From Xanthobacteraceae bacterium (lineage in GTDB: Bacteria > Pseudomonadota > Alphaproteobacteria > Rhizobiales > Xanthobacteraceae): DNA of 12,078 nucleotides. The notes below the pieces were generated by a model, which worked only from the letters and a program-made list of their open reading frames with translations, ran no database searches and was not told the origin of the DNA. Location: contig JASHSY010000064.1 in NCBI GenBank assembly GCA_030040825.1, forward strand, positions 1-12,078, in the 5' to 3' direction. Positions 1 to 4,548 of this stretch are shown here, in pieces (within the stretch, counting starts at the first letter, position 1; each line of letters starts with the position of its first letter). Position numbers and translations under genes: made by a program.

Positions 1-1
1 G

Positions 2-238
2 CTCGCCAGCGGCAAGGGTCTTTGCTGCTCGTTCGCCGACGGCGCGCAGATCGACGACGTCGATTGGGAGGTGAGGGAGGGACAATACCGCGTCCGCCTG
101 CATGGCGAGTGGATCGACGTGCCGCCGAGCGCGCTGGTGACGGAGCCAAACCGTTTCGGTCCGGCGGTAGTGTGGCCTTATCAAGACGCCGACGGCGTCA
201 CGCAGGTTCGATGCTTTCTCCCGGGAGCCGGCGCATGA
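2..238 (+). CDS. C-terminal part of an unrecognised, probably phage-derived protein
   Basis: An open frame enters from the left edge in frame 2 and closes at TGA 236-238, giving 78 visible residues. It reads as ordinary protein (for example QIDDVDWEVREGQYRVRLHG, then WIDVPPSALVTEPNRFGPAV) and ends in FLPGAGA. The stop overlaps the start of the peptidase gene in an ATGA junction, so the two are probably translationally coupled. I do not recognise the family. Its place directly before an M15-type peptidase and a holin-like gene suggests a structural or accessory phage protein, which is inference from context. The start lies outside the window. Confidence 0.72.
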   Translation, partial: LASGKGLCCSFADGAQIDDVDWEVREGQYRVRLHGEWIDVPPSALVTEPNRFGPAVVWPYQDADGVTQVRCFLPGAGA

Positions 239-771
239 ATAATCTTTCCGGCGGCTCGCAATCGCCGCCAGCCAACCCGATTGCTCGCCGCCCTACCTGG
301 CCGCTACAGCGCGACTGTCTCGCCTTCTACGGCGATCCGCGCGTCGCCAACTGGCTGCATGCCAACACAGTCGACGTTGCCTGCCCGTGGCCGCTGCACG
401 TCGGCGCGGTGCCTGTCTCCCATATCCTCATCCATAAGAAATGCGCAGAGAGTCTGGTGCGTGTGCTCAACGCGATTTGGGATGCAGCCGGCAAAAGCCT
501 CGATACCATCAAGAAGCTCCGCTACGACGTTTACGATGGTTCGTACAATCTGCGCGTTATGCGCGGCGGCGCGGCGCTGTCCATGCACGCATTCGCATGC
601 GCGATCGATTTTGATGCCGCCGATAATCCATTCCATTCGCCGCATCATGTGTTCCAGCACGATAGCCTGATCGTCGTGAAATTTATCGAGGAGGGCTGGG
701 TCTGGGGCGGCGATTGGCTCCCCGGCGCGGTGGACGCGATGCACTTTCAGGCGGCGCGCGTGCATGGCTGA
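235..771 (+). CDS. M15-type peptidoglycan peptidase (phage endolysin-like)
   Basis: This 178-aa protein carries the zinc-site signature of M15 peptidases (D-Ala-D-Ala carboxypeptidase/endolysin type): S116-x-H118-x6-D125 (SMHAFACAIDFD) and a C-terminal H170 in VDAMHFQ, with W-G-G-D just before it. The usual small residue between His and Asp is Ala121 instead of the common Gly. Family knowledge says such enzymes cut peptide bonds in the cell wall. No signal peptide is visible, so export would need a holin, and a holin-like gene follows about 300 bp later. I chose ATG 235 because it makes an ATGA overlap with the preceding gene and has GGGAG upstream; the open frame back to position 22 is Arg-rich noise overlapping a real gene. 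Confidence 0.85.
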   Translation: MNNLSGGSQSPPANPIARRPTWPLQRDCLAFYGDPRVANWLHANTVDVACPWPLHVGAVPVSHILIHKKCAESLVRVLNAIWDAAGKSLDTIKKLRYDVYDGSYNLRVMRGGAALSMHAFACAIDFDAADNPFHSPHHVFQHDSLIVVKFIEEGWVWGGDWLPGAVDAMHFQAARVHG

Positions 772-778
772 AGCACGT

Positions 779-867
779 CGTCATGCCCGCGCTCGTCGCG
801 GGCATCCACGACTTCATCCGTAGCAGAAACCAAGACGTGGATGGCCGGAACAAGTCCGGCCATAACG
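779..867. repeat. Three-armed palindromic intergenic repeat (Bradyrhizobiaceae-like)
   Basis: An 89-bp element between the peptidase gene and the 57-aa gene. The ends CGTCATG (779-785) and CATAACG (861-867) nearly match as inverted repeats. CATCCACG (803-810) pairs exactly with CGTGGATG (836-843). Two internal palindromes form arms: GCCCGCG/CGCGGGC around 785-802 and GCCGGA/TCCGGC around 844-860. I recall intergenic elements of this form (CGTCATGCCCG...GGCATCCACG) as very common in Bradyrhizobium and relatives. That is memory and was not searched here. Confidence 0.75.
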
Positions 868-898
868 CTTTCAAAGGATTCCAAAAAAAGAGTCGCCG

Positions 899-1072
899 AT
901 GACAACGCAGGCCCAGCTTGACGCCGCGTTCAAGGCCGCACGCGCCTGGATCGACCAGGAAGCCGGCTTTTACGCGCAGATGATTCCGGATTCCGACGTG
1001 CAGAAGCTGTGCCAGGTCGTACTCGCCGCGGCGGTGCAGCCCGATTCCACAACCTCGACTAAGGAGATCTAA
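899..1072 (+). CDS. Small conserved-looking protein of the phage cassette (57 aa)
   Basis: ATG 899 to TAA 1070-1072 gives 57 residues beginning MTTQAQLDAAFKAARAWIDQ and ending STTSTKEI. It reads as an amphipathic helical soluble protein (AFKAARAWIDQ, then DVQKLCQVVLAAAV) without a membrane segment. An AAAAAAAGAG stretch lies 7-16 bp upstream as a weak ribosome site. Its last codons contain the AAGGAG (1061-1066) that serves the holin-like gene starting at 1077, so the two are coupled. Coding character, in-cassette position and exact gene-to-gene spacing support it. The family is not recognised. Confidence 0.65.
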   Translation: MTTQAQLDAAFKAARAWIDQEAGFYAQMIPDSDVQKLCQVVLAAAVQPDSTTSTKEI

Positions 1073-1076
1073 AAGC

Positions 1077-1262
1077 ATGAATCAGGATCAACTGGGCGGC
1101 ATCGTGCGCGCCATTCTGCCGCCGCTGGTCACTTGGCTGGTGGCGAAAAATATCATTCCTGCCGGCTCCGCCGACGCCATCATTTCCGCGGCAGTGGCGA
1201 TCGCTGCGGCCGGCTGGAGCGTGGTCAGCAACAAGACCGGCAAGGTCATCGGCAGCAAATAG
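1077..1262 (+). CDS. Small phage holin-like protein (Pam3-gp28 type)
   Basis: A 61-residue protein starting MNQDQLGGIVRAILPPLVTW, with two hydrophobic stretches (about 10-24 and 33-50, the latter SADAIISAAVAIAAAGWSVV) joined by the short turn AKNIIPAG, and a basic tail (SNKTGKVIGSK). Size, two-helix layout and the AAxWSxxSNK-like end match what I recall of the Pam3-gp28 family of putative holins. Such proteins would open the inner membrane to let the M15 endolysin reach the wall. The ribosome site AAGGAG (1061-1066), with a 10-bp spacer, lies inside the end of the previous gene. The role is inferred from size, hydrophobicity and neighbours. Confidence 0.72.
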   Translation: MNQDQLGGIVRAILPPLVTWLVAKNIIPAGSADAIISAAVAIAAAGWSVVSNKTGKVIGSK

Positions 1263-1305
1263 CCGGTCAGATTTTTCATTTTTCACACAACCGAAGGAGT
1301 TTCGC

Positions 1306-1668
1306 ATGCGAAAGCTTATGCTCGCCTCCGCTTTGTCTGCATTCATTGGCCTCGGCGGTTGCACGACGGCCCAGATCGAGCAAGCCACATCGACCATCGA
1401 AGGCAATATCCAAGCCGGGACGGCGGCCGTTTGCGGCATCGTCCCGACGCTTGCGTCTATTGCCGACGTGGTTTTCGCTGTCACCGGACAGACCGCGATC
1501 TCGACTCTTTCGAACGCAGCGGTGCAGGCCGTCGAAGCCGACCTGTGTAGCGCCGCGCCATCAACCCAGTCCGCCCGCTTCAGAGCGCTGCCATCGCAGG
1601 CATCCGCGCCGGCTTTCATCGGCAAATCGAAGCATGGGGTCGTGGTTTCCGGCTGGCGCGCGAAATGA
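1306..1668 (+). CDS. Small lipoprotein of the phage cassette
   Basis: 120 residues beginning MRKLMLASALSAFIGLGGC. This is a clear lipoprotein signal peptide with lipobox LGGC and acylated Cys19, so the mature protein is expected on the periplasmic face of a membrane. AAGGAG (1294-1299) lies 6 bp before the ATG. The mature part (TAQIEQATSTIEGNIQAG, then several Ala/Val-rich helices) is unrecognised; the C-terminal third is Ser/Ala-rich and ends GVVVSGWRAK. In a phage lysis module a lipoprotein might be an outer-membrane spanin partner, but it is longer and less proline-rich than a typical Rz1, so I do not assign that role. The stop overlaps the next start (ATGA, 1665-1668). Confidence 0.75.
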   Translation: MRKLMLASALSAFIGLGGCTTAQIEQATSTIEGNIQAGTAAVCGIVPTLASIADVVFAVTGQTAISTLSNAAVQAVEADLCSAAPSTQSARFRALPSQASAPAFIGKSKHGVVVSGWRAK

Positions 1669-2420
1669 CCTTCAGGCTTGGCAAGAAACCGGCGCGGCCG
1701 GGCGCGGCGCGGCTCAAGCTCGCGAGTTACACCAATGCCGCCGCGCTGCCGCCGCTGCCGGCGGCTTTTGGGCATGACTTAAGTATCGGCACGCGAAATT
1801 GGGGCATGCTCGCGAACGACCGCTACGGCGATTGCGTGTGGGCCGGCGCGGCGCACGAGACGATGCTGCTCGCGCGCGAGGCCGGCCGCGTGGTGACCTT
1901 CACCGATGCAGATGTGCTCGGCGATTATGGGGCTGTGACCGGCTTCGATCCGGCGCGCCCCGACACCGATCAAGGCACCGATGTGGTGGAGGCGGCCAAC
2001 TACCGGCGCGGGACCGGCATCGTGGATGCACGCGGCGTTCGGCACAAGATCGCCGCTTACCTCGCTCTGGAACCCGGCAATGTCGAGCACTTGTATCAAG
2101 CGACGTATTTATTCGGCATCGCCGGCATCGGCTTGCAGCTGCCTTCGTCGGCCGTTGCGCAAAGCAAGCAGGGAAAAATCTGGCAAGTGATCCCCGGTGC
2201 GGCGATCGAGGGCGGTCACTACGTCCCGCTGGTCGGGCGGCGAGCCGACGGTTTGCATGTCGTCAGTTGGGGCGCCTTACAGGTCATGACGGAAGGATTT
2301 TTGCAGCAATATTGCGACGAAGCCGTCGCATACGTTTCCGAAGAATGTCTCGTCAACAGGAAGAGCCCTGAAGGCTTCGCCTATGACGATCTGATCGCCG
2401 ATCTGGCCGTCCTTGCGTGA
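1665..2420 (+). CDS. Putative papain-like-fold protein with Cys/His pair
   Basis: 251 residues. The N-terminal part carries NWGMLANDRYGDCVWAGAAH, a pattern like the catalytic-cysteine helix of papain-fold peptidases: Cys57 preceded by Gly-Asp and followed by a hydrophobic Ala-rich helix. A GGH motif (His185 in EGGHYVPLVGR) followed by a beta-like stretch and SWG (201-203) resembles the His and third-residue region of C1/C39-type folds, although the usual Asn/Asp is Ser201 here. No signal peptide is seen. It starts inside the stop of the lipoprotein gene with no good ribosome site, so coupling is likely. Peptidase activity is inference; it may be a structural or inactive relative. Proteins of this kind recur in phage-derived regions of alphaproteobacteria as far as I recall. 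Confidence 0.75.
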   Translation: MTFRLGKKPARPGAARLKLASYTNAAALPPLPAAFGHDLSIGTRNWGMLANDRYGDCVWAGAAHETMLLAREAGRVVTFTDADVLGDYGAVTGFDPARPDTDQGTDVVEAANYRRGTGIVDARGVRHKIAAYLALEPGNVEHLYQATYLFGIAGIGLQLPSSAVAQSKQGKIWQVIPGAAIEGGHYVPLVGRRADGLHVVSWGALQVMTEGFLQQYCDEAVAYVSEECLVNRKSPEGFAYDDLIADLAVLA

Positions 2421-2450
2421 GCAAACCTCGAGACCGAAAAGAGTGCGCGC

Positions 2451-2780
2451 ATGTCGGGCAAATTAGATCAGATCAGCCGCGTGATTGGGTCGATCGAAGC
2501 TAGTGTTCGCGATCTCCGCGACCGGGCTGATGAAGACCGCGACATCCGCGAACGCTGGCATGCCGAAAGCCGTGCGGCGATCGCCGCGCTGACGCGAAAA
2601 CTCGATCAGCATACGGTGGCGGTGGAAACCATGCGACCGGCGATTGCCGCACTCGAATTGTCGCGCTCGAAGCTGGCGGCGTGGGCCTCCATAGGCTTTG
2701 CCGGCGTCGTGGTATTCGGCTGGATCGTGGAGGCTTCGGTAAAATTCGCGATCGCGTGGGTCTGGTCGCACCTGCACTGA
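2451..2780 (+). CDS. Coiled-coil protein with C-terminal membrane anchor (phage cassette)
   Basis: 109 residues: a long charged helix (about 1-70, rich in D/R/E with heptad-like hydrophobics, for example VIGSIEASVRDLRDRADEDR), then a transmembrane stretch (about 74-95, LAAWASIGFAGVVVFGWIVE) and a short amphipathic tail ending VWSHLH. The layout (cytoplasmic coiled coil, single C-terminal membrane helix) resembles small rhizobial proteins such as the DUF1515 group, but I cannot confirm membership. It lies 30 bp after the papain-like gene with an AAAAGAG ribosome site near 2437-2443, so it is probably the last gene of the same operon. Function unknown. Confidence 0.7.
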   Translation: MSGKLDQISRVIGSIEASVRDLRDRADEDRDIRERWHAESRAAIAALTRKLDQHTVAVETMRPAIAALELSRSKLAAWASIGFAGVVVFGWIVEASVKFAIAWVWSHLH

Positions 2781-2812
2781 CAACGAAGGGTATGCGGGCG
2801 GAGTGGTTGCAG

Positions 2813-2854
2813 GCCCCAATTTGTAAAGCCCAACTTGCAAGCCCCAACTTGCAA
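2813..2854. repeat. Three tandem 14-bp repeats
   Basis: Three head-to-tail 14-bp units: GCCCCAATTTGTAA (2813-2826), AGCCCAACTTGCAA (2827-2840) and GCCCCAACTTGCAA (2841-2854). Units 2 and 3 differ at one base; unit 1 differs from unit 3 at two. They fill the gap between the last phage-cassette gene and the LssY-C gene. No hairpin followed by T-run is present, so they are not an obvious terminator. Confidence 0.8.
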
Positions 2855-2897
2855 GATTCAATCCGCACCGTTCAAATGTGCCTGAGGATCGTTCGCG

Positions 2898-3740
2898 ATG
2901 CTTCAGGCACTACGCCGAGATGCCAGACTCGCGTTTGCGGCTATCGCAATCGTTGCCGCTCTGTACGGAGCATTGGCTTATTTCCTGCTGCCGTTGACTT
3001 GGCGGCATTACGAGCACCAAAGGGACCTTGCCGGCCTCTCCATGGTGACGCGCAACGGCGAAGGTATCCCCGGCGATCCAATCAACGTCGGTACGGTCGG
3101 ATCGAAGCAGGATCTGCTCTGCGCCATGGCGGCTGCAACCTGGTATCCTGCCGACCCGATCACCTTGCGCTCGAGCATCGAAATTGCCGGCAGTGTTTTG
3201 CTCGATCGTCCTTACCGCGATGCGCCGGTCAGCAACCTGTACTTCCAGGGCAAGCGGGAAGACCTTGCTTTTGAAAAGCCGGCCGGAAAGAGCGCTGACC
3301 GTCGGCATCATGTGCGGTTCTGGAAGGTGCTTGATCGCGGCCAGGAGGGGCGGGCGGTTTGGCTCGGCGCCGTTACCTTCGATCGCGGCGTGGGCATAAG
3401 CCACCGCGACGCCCGCATTACCCATCATATCGCGCCCAACGTCGACGCCGAACGGGATTTGCTGACCGCCGATCTGGCAGCCGCCAAGGTCGTCACCAGT
3501 ATCTATGAAGTGAGCGGCGTCGGGCCGACCCTCGACGGGCGCAACGCCGAAGGCGACAGTTATTATACCGACGGCGAGATCAAAATTTCGGTCCTGGTCG
3601 ATGGTTGCGGCCAACATGCCAACACCGCGACGGTGGTCGCCAATCCGCCACTCGTCGATCTGAAAAATCTGGCATGGACCGCAATTACCAAAGCCCTGCT
3701 CCCCGCCTCAGCGGGAAACGACGCTGAGCCCGGTCTATAG
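2898..3740 (+). CDS. LssY C-terminal domain membrane protein
   Basis: 280 residues. After a short basic start (MLQALRRDAR) comes one transmembrane segment (about 12-32), then a soluble domain with the hallmarks of LssY_C: GDPINVGTVGS (59-69), WYPADPITLRSS (82-93), APVSNLYFQGKREDLAFEK (109-127), RRHHVRFW (135-142) and a D-G-E segment near 225. The full LssY-type proteins I know of add PAP2 or DedA-like membrane domains; here the domain stands alone behind one anchor. Its biochemical role is not established to my knowledge. GAGG at 2884-2887 gives a ribosome site 10 bp before ATG 2898. The stop TAG (3738-3740) lies in the first copy of a 23-bp tandem duplication. Confidence 0.85.
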   Translation: MLQALRRDARLAFAAIAIVAALYGALAYFLLPLTWRHYEHQRDLAGLSMVTRNGEGIPGDPINVGTVGSKQDLLCAMAAATWYPADPITLRSSIEIAGSVLLDRPYRDAPVSNLYFQGKREDLAFEKPAGKSADRRHHVRFWKVLDRGQEGRAVWLGAVTFDRGVGISHRDARITHHIAPNVDAERDLLTADLAAAKVVTSIYEVSGVGPTLDGRNAEGDSYYTDGEIKISVLVDGCGQHANTATVVANPPLVDLKNLAWTAITKALLPASAGNDAEPGL

Positions 3741-3768
3741 CCGGAGCTGAGCCCGGTCCATAGCCGGA
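3723..3768. repeat. 23-bp tandem duplication across the LssY-C stop codon
   Basis: Units 3723-3745 and 3746-3768 are identical except for one base (GGTCTATAG versus GGTCCATAG). Each contains the codons GCT GAG CCC GGT CYA TAG, so the last residues and the stop codon are present twice. The 23-bp unit length puts the second copy in another frame, where it is not translated. Confidence 0.9.
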
Positions 3769-3770
3769 AG

Positions 3771-3810
3771 AAATAAAAACAGGACGCCGCCTGAATTTAA
3801 GGCGGCGCCT
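3771..3810 (-). terminator. Rho-independent terminator of the DUF1328 gene
   Basis: CGCCGCCT (3785-3792) and AGGCGGCG (3800-3807) form an 8-bp stem with a 7-nt loop, extended by AGG/CCT past a single bulged A. On the minus strand the stem is followed by a U-rich run (complement of AAATAAAAA, 3771-3779). No T-run follows on the plus strand, so it acts on the minus strand, 23 bp past the stop of the DUF1328 gene. Confidence 0.8.
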
Positions 3811-3832
3811 CACGCGATCGCTATATAGCGCC

Positions 3833-4012
3833 CTATAGCCTCCGACCGAAGCCGCCGCGCATGCCGCCCGCGATCAGCGAAATCAGGAAAAGAACGATTG
3901 CGACGAAAAACACGATTTTAGCGATGCCGACTGCAGCGCCTGCGATGCCGCCAAACCCGAGGACGGCGGCGATCAGCGCGATGATCAGAAGCGTGACGAC
4001 AAGGCTCAACAT
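3833..4012 (-). CDS. DUF1328/UPF0391 small membrane protein (YtjA-like)
   Basis: On the minus strand ATG 4012-4010 to TAG 3835-3833 encodes 59 residues: MLSLVVTLLIIALIAAVLGF, then GGIAGAAVGIAKIVFFVAIV, then LFLISLIAGGMRGGFGRRL. Two hydrophobic helices joined by the LGFGGIAGAAxGIAKI turn are the DUF1328/UPF0391 signature. A GGAG at 4024-4021 lies 8 bp before the start. Members are small inner-membrane proteins, often stress-induced, of unknown mechanism. The upstream EcfG-type promoter candidate fits stress control, and a terminator follows the stop. The Gly/Arg tail MRGGFGRRL is a slight extension of the usual length. Confidence 0.9.
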   Translation of the reverse strand: MLSLVVTLLIIALIAAVLGFGGIAGAAVGIAKIVFFVAIVLFLISLIAGGMRGGFGRRL

Positions 4013-4058
4013 TTTTGTTGCTCCAGATTCGATGGCCAGGACTCGATACCCAAGACAA

Positions 4059-4084
4059 AACTCCTGAGTACCCGGAGCGGTTCC
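4059..4084 (-). promoter_or_regulatory. EcfG-type (general stress response) promoter candidate
   Basis: On the minus strand GGAAC (4084-4080) and AGTT (4062-4059) are separated by 17 bp. This fits the alphaproteobacterial EcfG promoter form GGAAC-N16/17-CGTT with one mismatch. It would start transcription near 4051, about 40 bases before the DUF1328 start. It lies in the 88-bp gap between the two small minus-strand genes. Confidence 0.6.
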
Positions 4085-4100
4085 CAGTGCAGAGGTGTGC

Positions 4101-4262
4101 CTAGACCTGGTCCAGATCGTCCCTGGGCGGAAACAGAATAACGCTTAAGACCACAACGAGCGTCAACGTCGTGTAGAATGGTAATTCGACACTATGGATT
4201 GCAGTCGAAACCTGGCTGCAAAAGCCGTCGACCTCGGCCAGAATCGAAAAAACATCGCCCAT
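4101..4262 (-). CDS. Unrecognised 53-aa single-span membrane protein
   Basis: On the minus strand ATG 4262-4260 to TAG 4103-4101 encodes 53 residues: MGDVFSILAEVDGFCSQVST, then AIHSVELPFYTTLTLVVVLS, then VILFPPRDDLDQV. It has an N-terminal amphipathic part, one transmembrane helix (about 31-44) and a charged C-terminal tail PPRDDLDQV. A GGGGG ribosome site (plus-strand CCCCC, 4271-4275) lies 8 bp before the start. The protein-like composition, strong ribosome site and position beside another small membrane protein gene support it as real. I do not recognise a named family. It is divergent from nirA and could have its own promoter in 4263-4440. Confidence 0.62.
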   Translation of the reverse strand: MGDVFSILAEVDGFCSQVSTAIHSVELPFYTTLTLVVVLSVILFPPRDDLDQV

Positions 4263-4445
4263 TGCCTAAGCCCCCTTGAGCGCCCGCGGAAGATTTCCGT
4301 CCCATTGAGCCCGGAAGCCAGCGGAAATGAGGCTTGCCCGGCCTCTTTCTGCTCCCTGCCCAAGAATTCAACGGGCGCTGCTGGAACGTGAGGCAGGGAA
4401 TCGGTCTCCAGTCCCGGGAAATTTAATGATTTCAAGTCGGTACGA

Positions 4446-4462
4446 CTGGCATGCCATTTGCT
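4446..4462 (+). promoter_or_regulatory. Sigma-54 promoter of nirA
   Basis: CTGGCATGCCATTTGCT matches the sigma-54 consensus YTGGCACGRNNNTTGCW at all but two positions. The invariant GG (4448-4449) and GC (4460-4461) have the required 10-bp gap. Transcription would begin near 4473, about 76 bases before the nirA start. Family knowledge: such promoters need an enhancer-binding activator, NtrC being the usual one for nitrogen assimilation genes. Confidence 0.72.
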
Positions 4463-4484
4463 GCTTTGCAGCATAAGCGAGCTT

Positions 4485-4524
4485 TGGTGGGCCCGGTGGC
4501 TTTGTGAAATGTGGGGCCGCACCA
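4485..4524 (+). promoter_or_regulatory. Leader hairpin in the nirA 5' UTR
   Basis: TGGTGGGCCC (4485-4494) pairs with GGGCC (4514-4518) plus CACCA (4520-4524), a 10-bp stem with one bulged G (4519) and a 19-nt loop. It lies wholly between the predicted transcription start and the nirA ribosome site (GGAG, 4541-4544). No U-run follows, so it is not a plain terminator. It could be an RNA-binding or translation control element. Confidence 0.45.
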
Positions 4525-4548
4525 CGGCTTTAGGCCAGTTGGAGCGGA

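Larger units (their letters stand above)
4263..4548. other. Divergent control region upstream of nirA
   Basis: This 286-bp gap separates the 53-aa minus-strand gene from nirA. It contains an 8-bp inverted repeat, TCCCTGCC (4353-4360) and GGCAGGGA (4392-4399), centred about 39 bp apart. It also holds an AT-rich patch (4419-4434) that loosely resembles an IHF site, a sigma-54 promoter (4446-4462), a small perfect hairpin GCTGC-TTT-GCAGC (4460-4472) over the -12 element, and a leader hairpin (4485-4524). I found no clear NtrC-type GCAC-N-GTGC dyad. No further gene is supported. Confidence 0.5.

Noticed and set aside
22..234. N-terminal extension of the M15 peptidase frame back to position 22
   Set aside because: The extension is Arg-rich noise and overlaps a real partial gene in frame 2 that ends in an ATGA overlap with ATG 235.
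683..1078. 131-aa minus-strand frame
   Set aside because: It runs through the palindromic repeat and opposite two coding genes; only the plus strand shows coupled, protein-like genes.
1059..1775. 238-aa minus-strand frame over the phage cassette
   Set aside because: It is opposite the holin-like and lipoprotein genes and shows no domain or ribosome site.
3785..3807. Terminator for the LssY-C gene on the plus strand
   Set aside because: The stem is real but no T-run follows it on the plus strand; the U-run is on the minus-strand side.
3861..4067. 68-aa plus-strand frame
   Set aside because: It is the antisense of the DUF1328 gene, which has a clear family signature, ribosome site and terminator.
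4163..4525. 120-aa minus-strand frame across the nirA control region
   Set aside because: It overlaps the 53-aa gene, the sigma-54 box and the leader hairpin, and its composition is not protein-like. The 53-aa frame has a better ribosome site.
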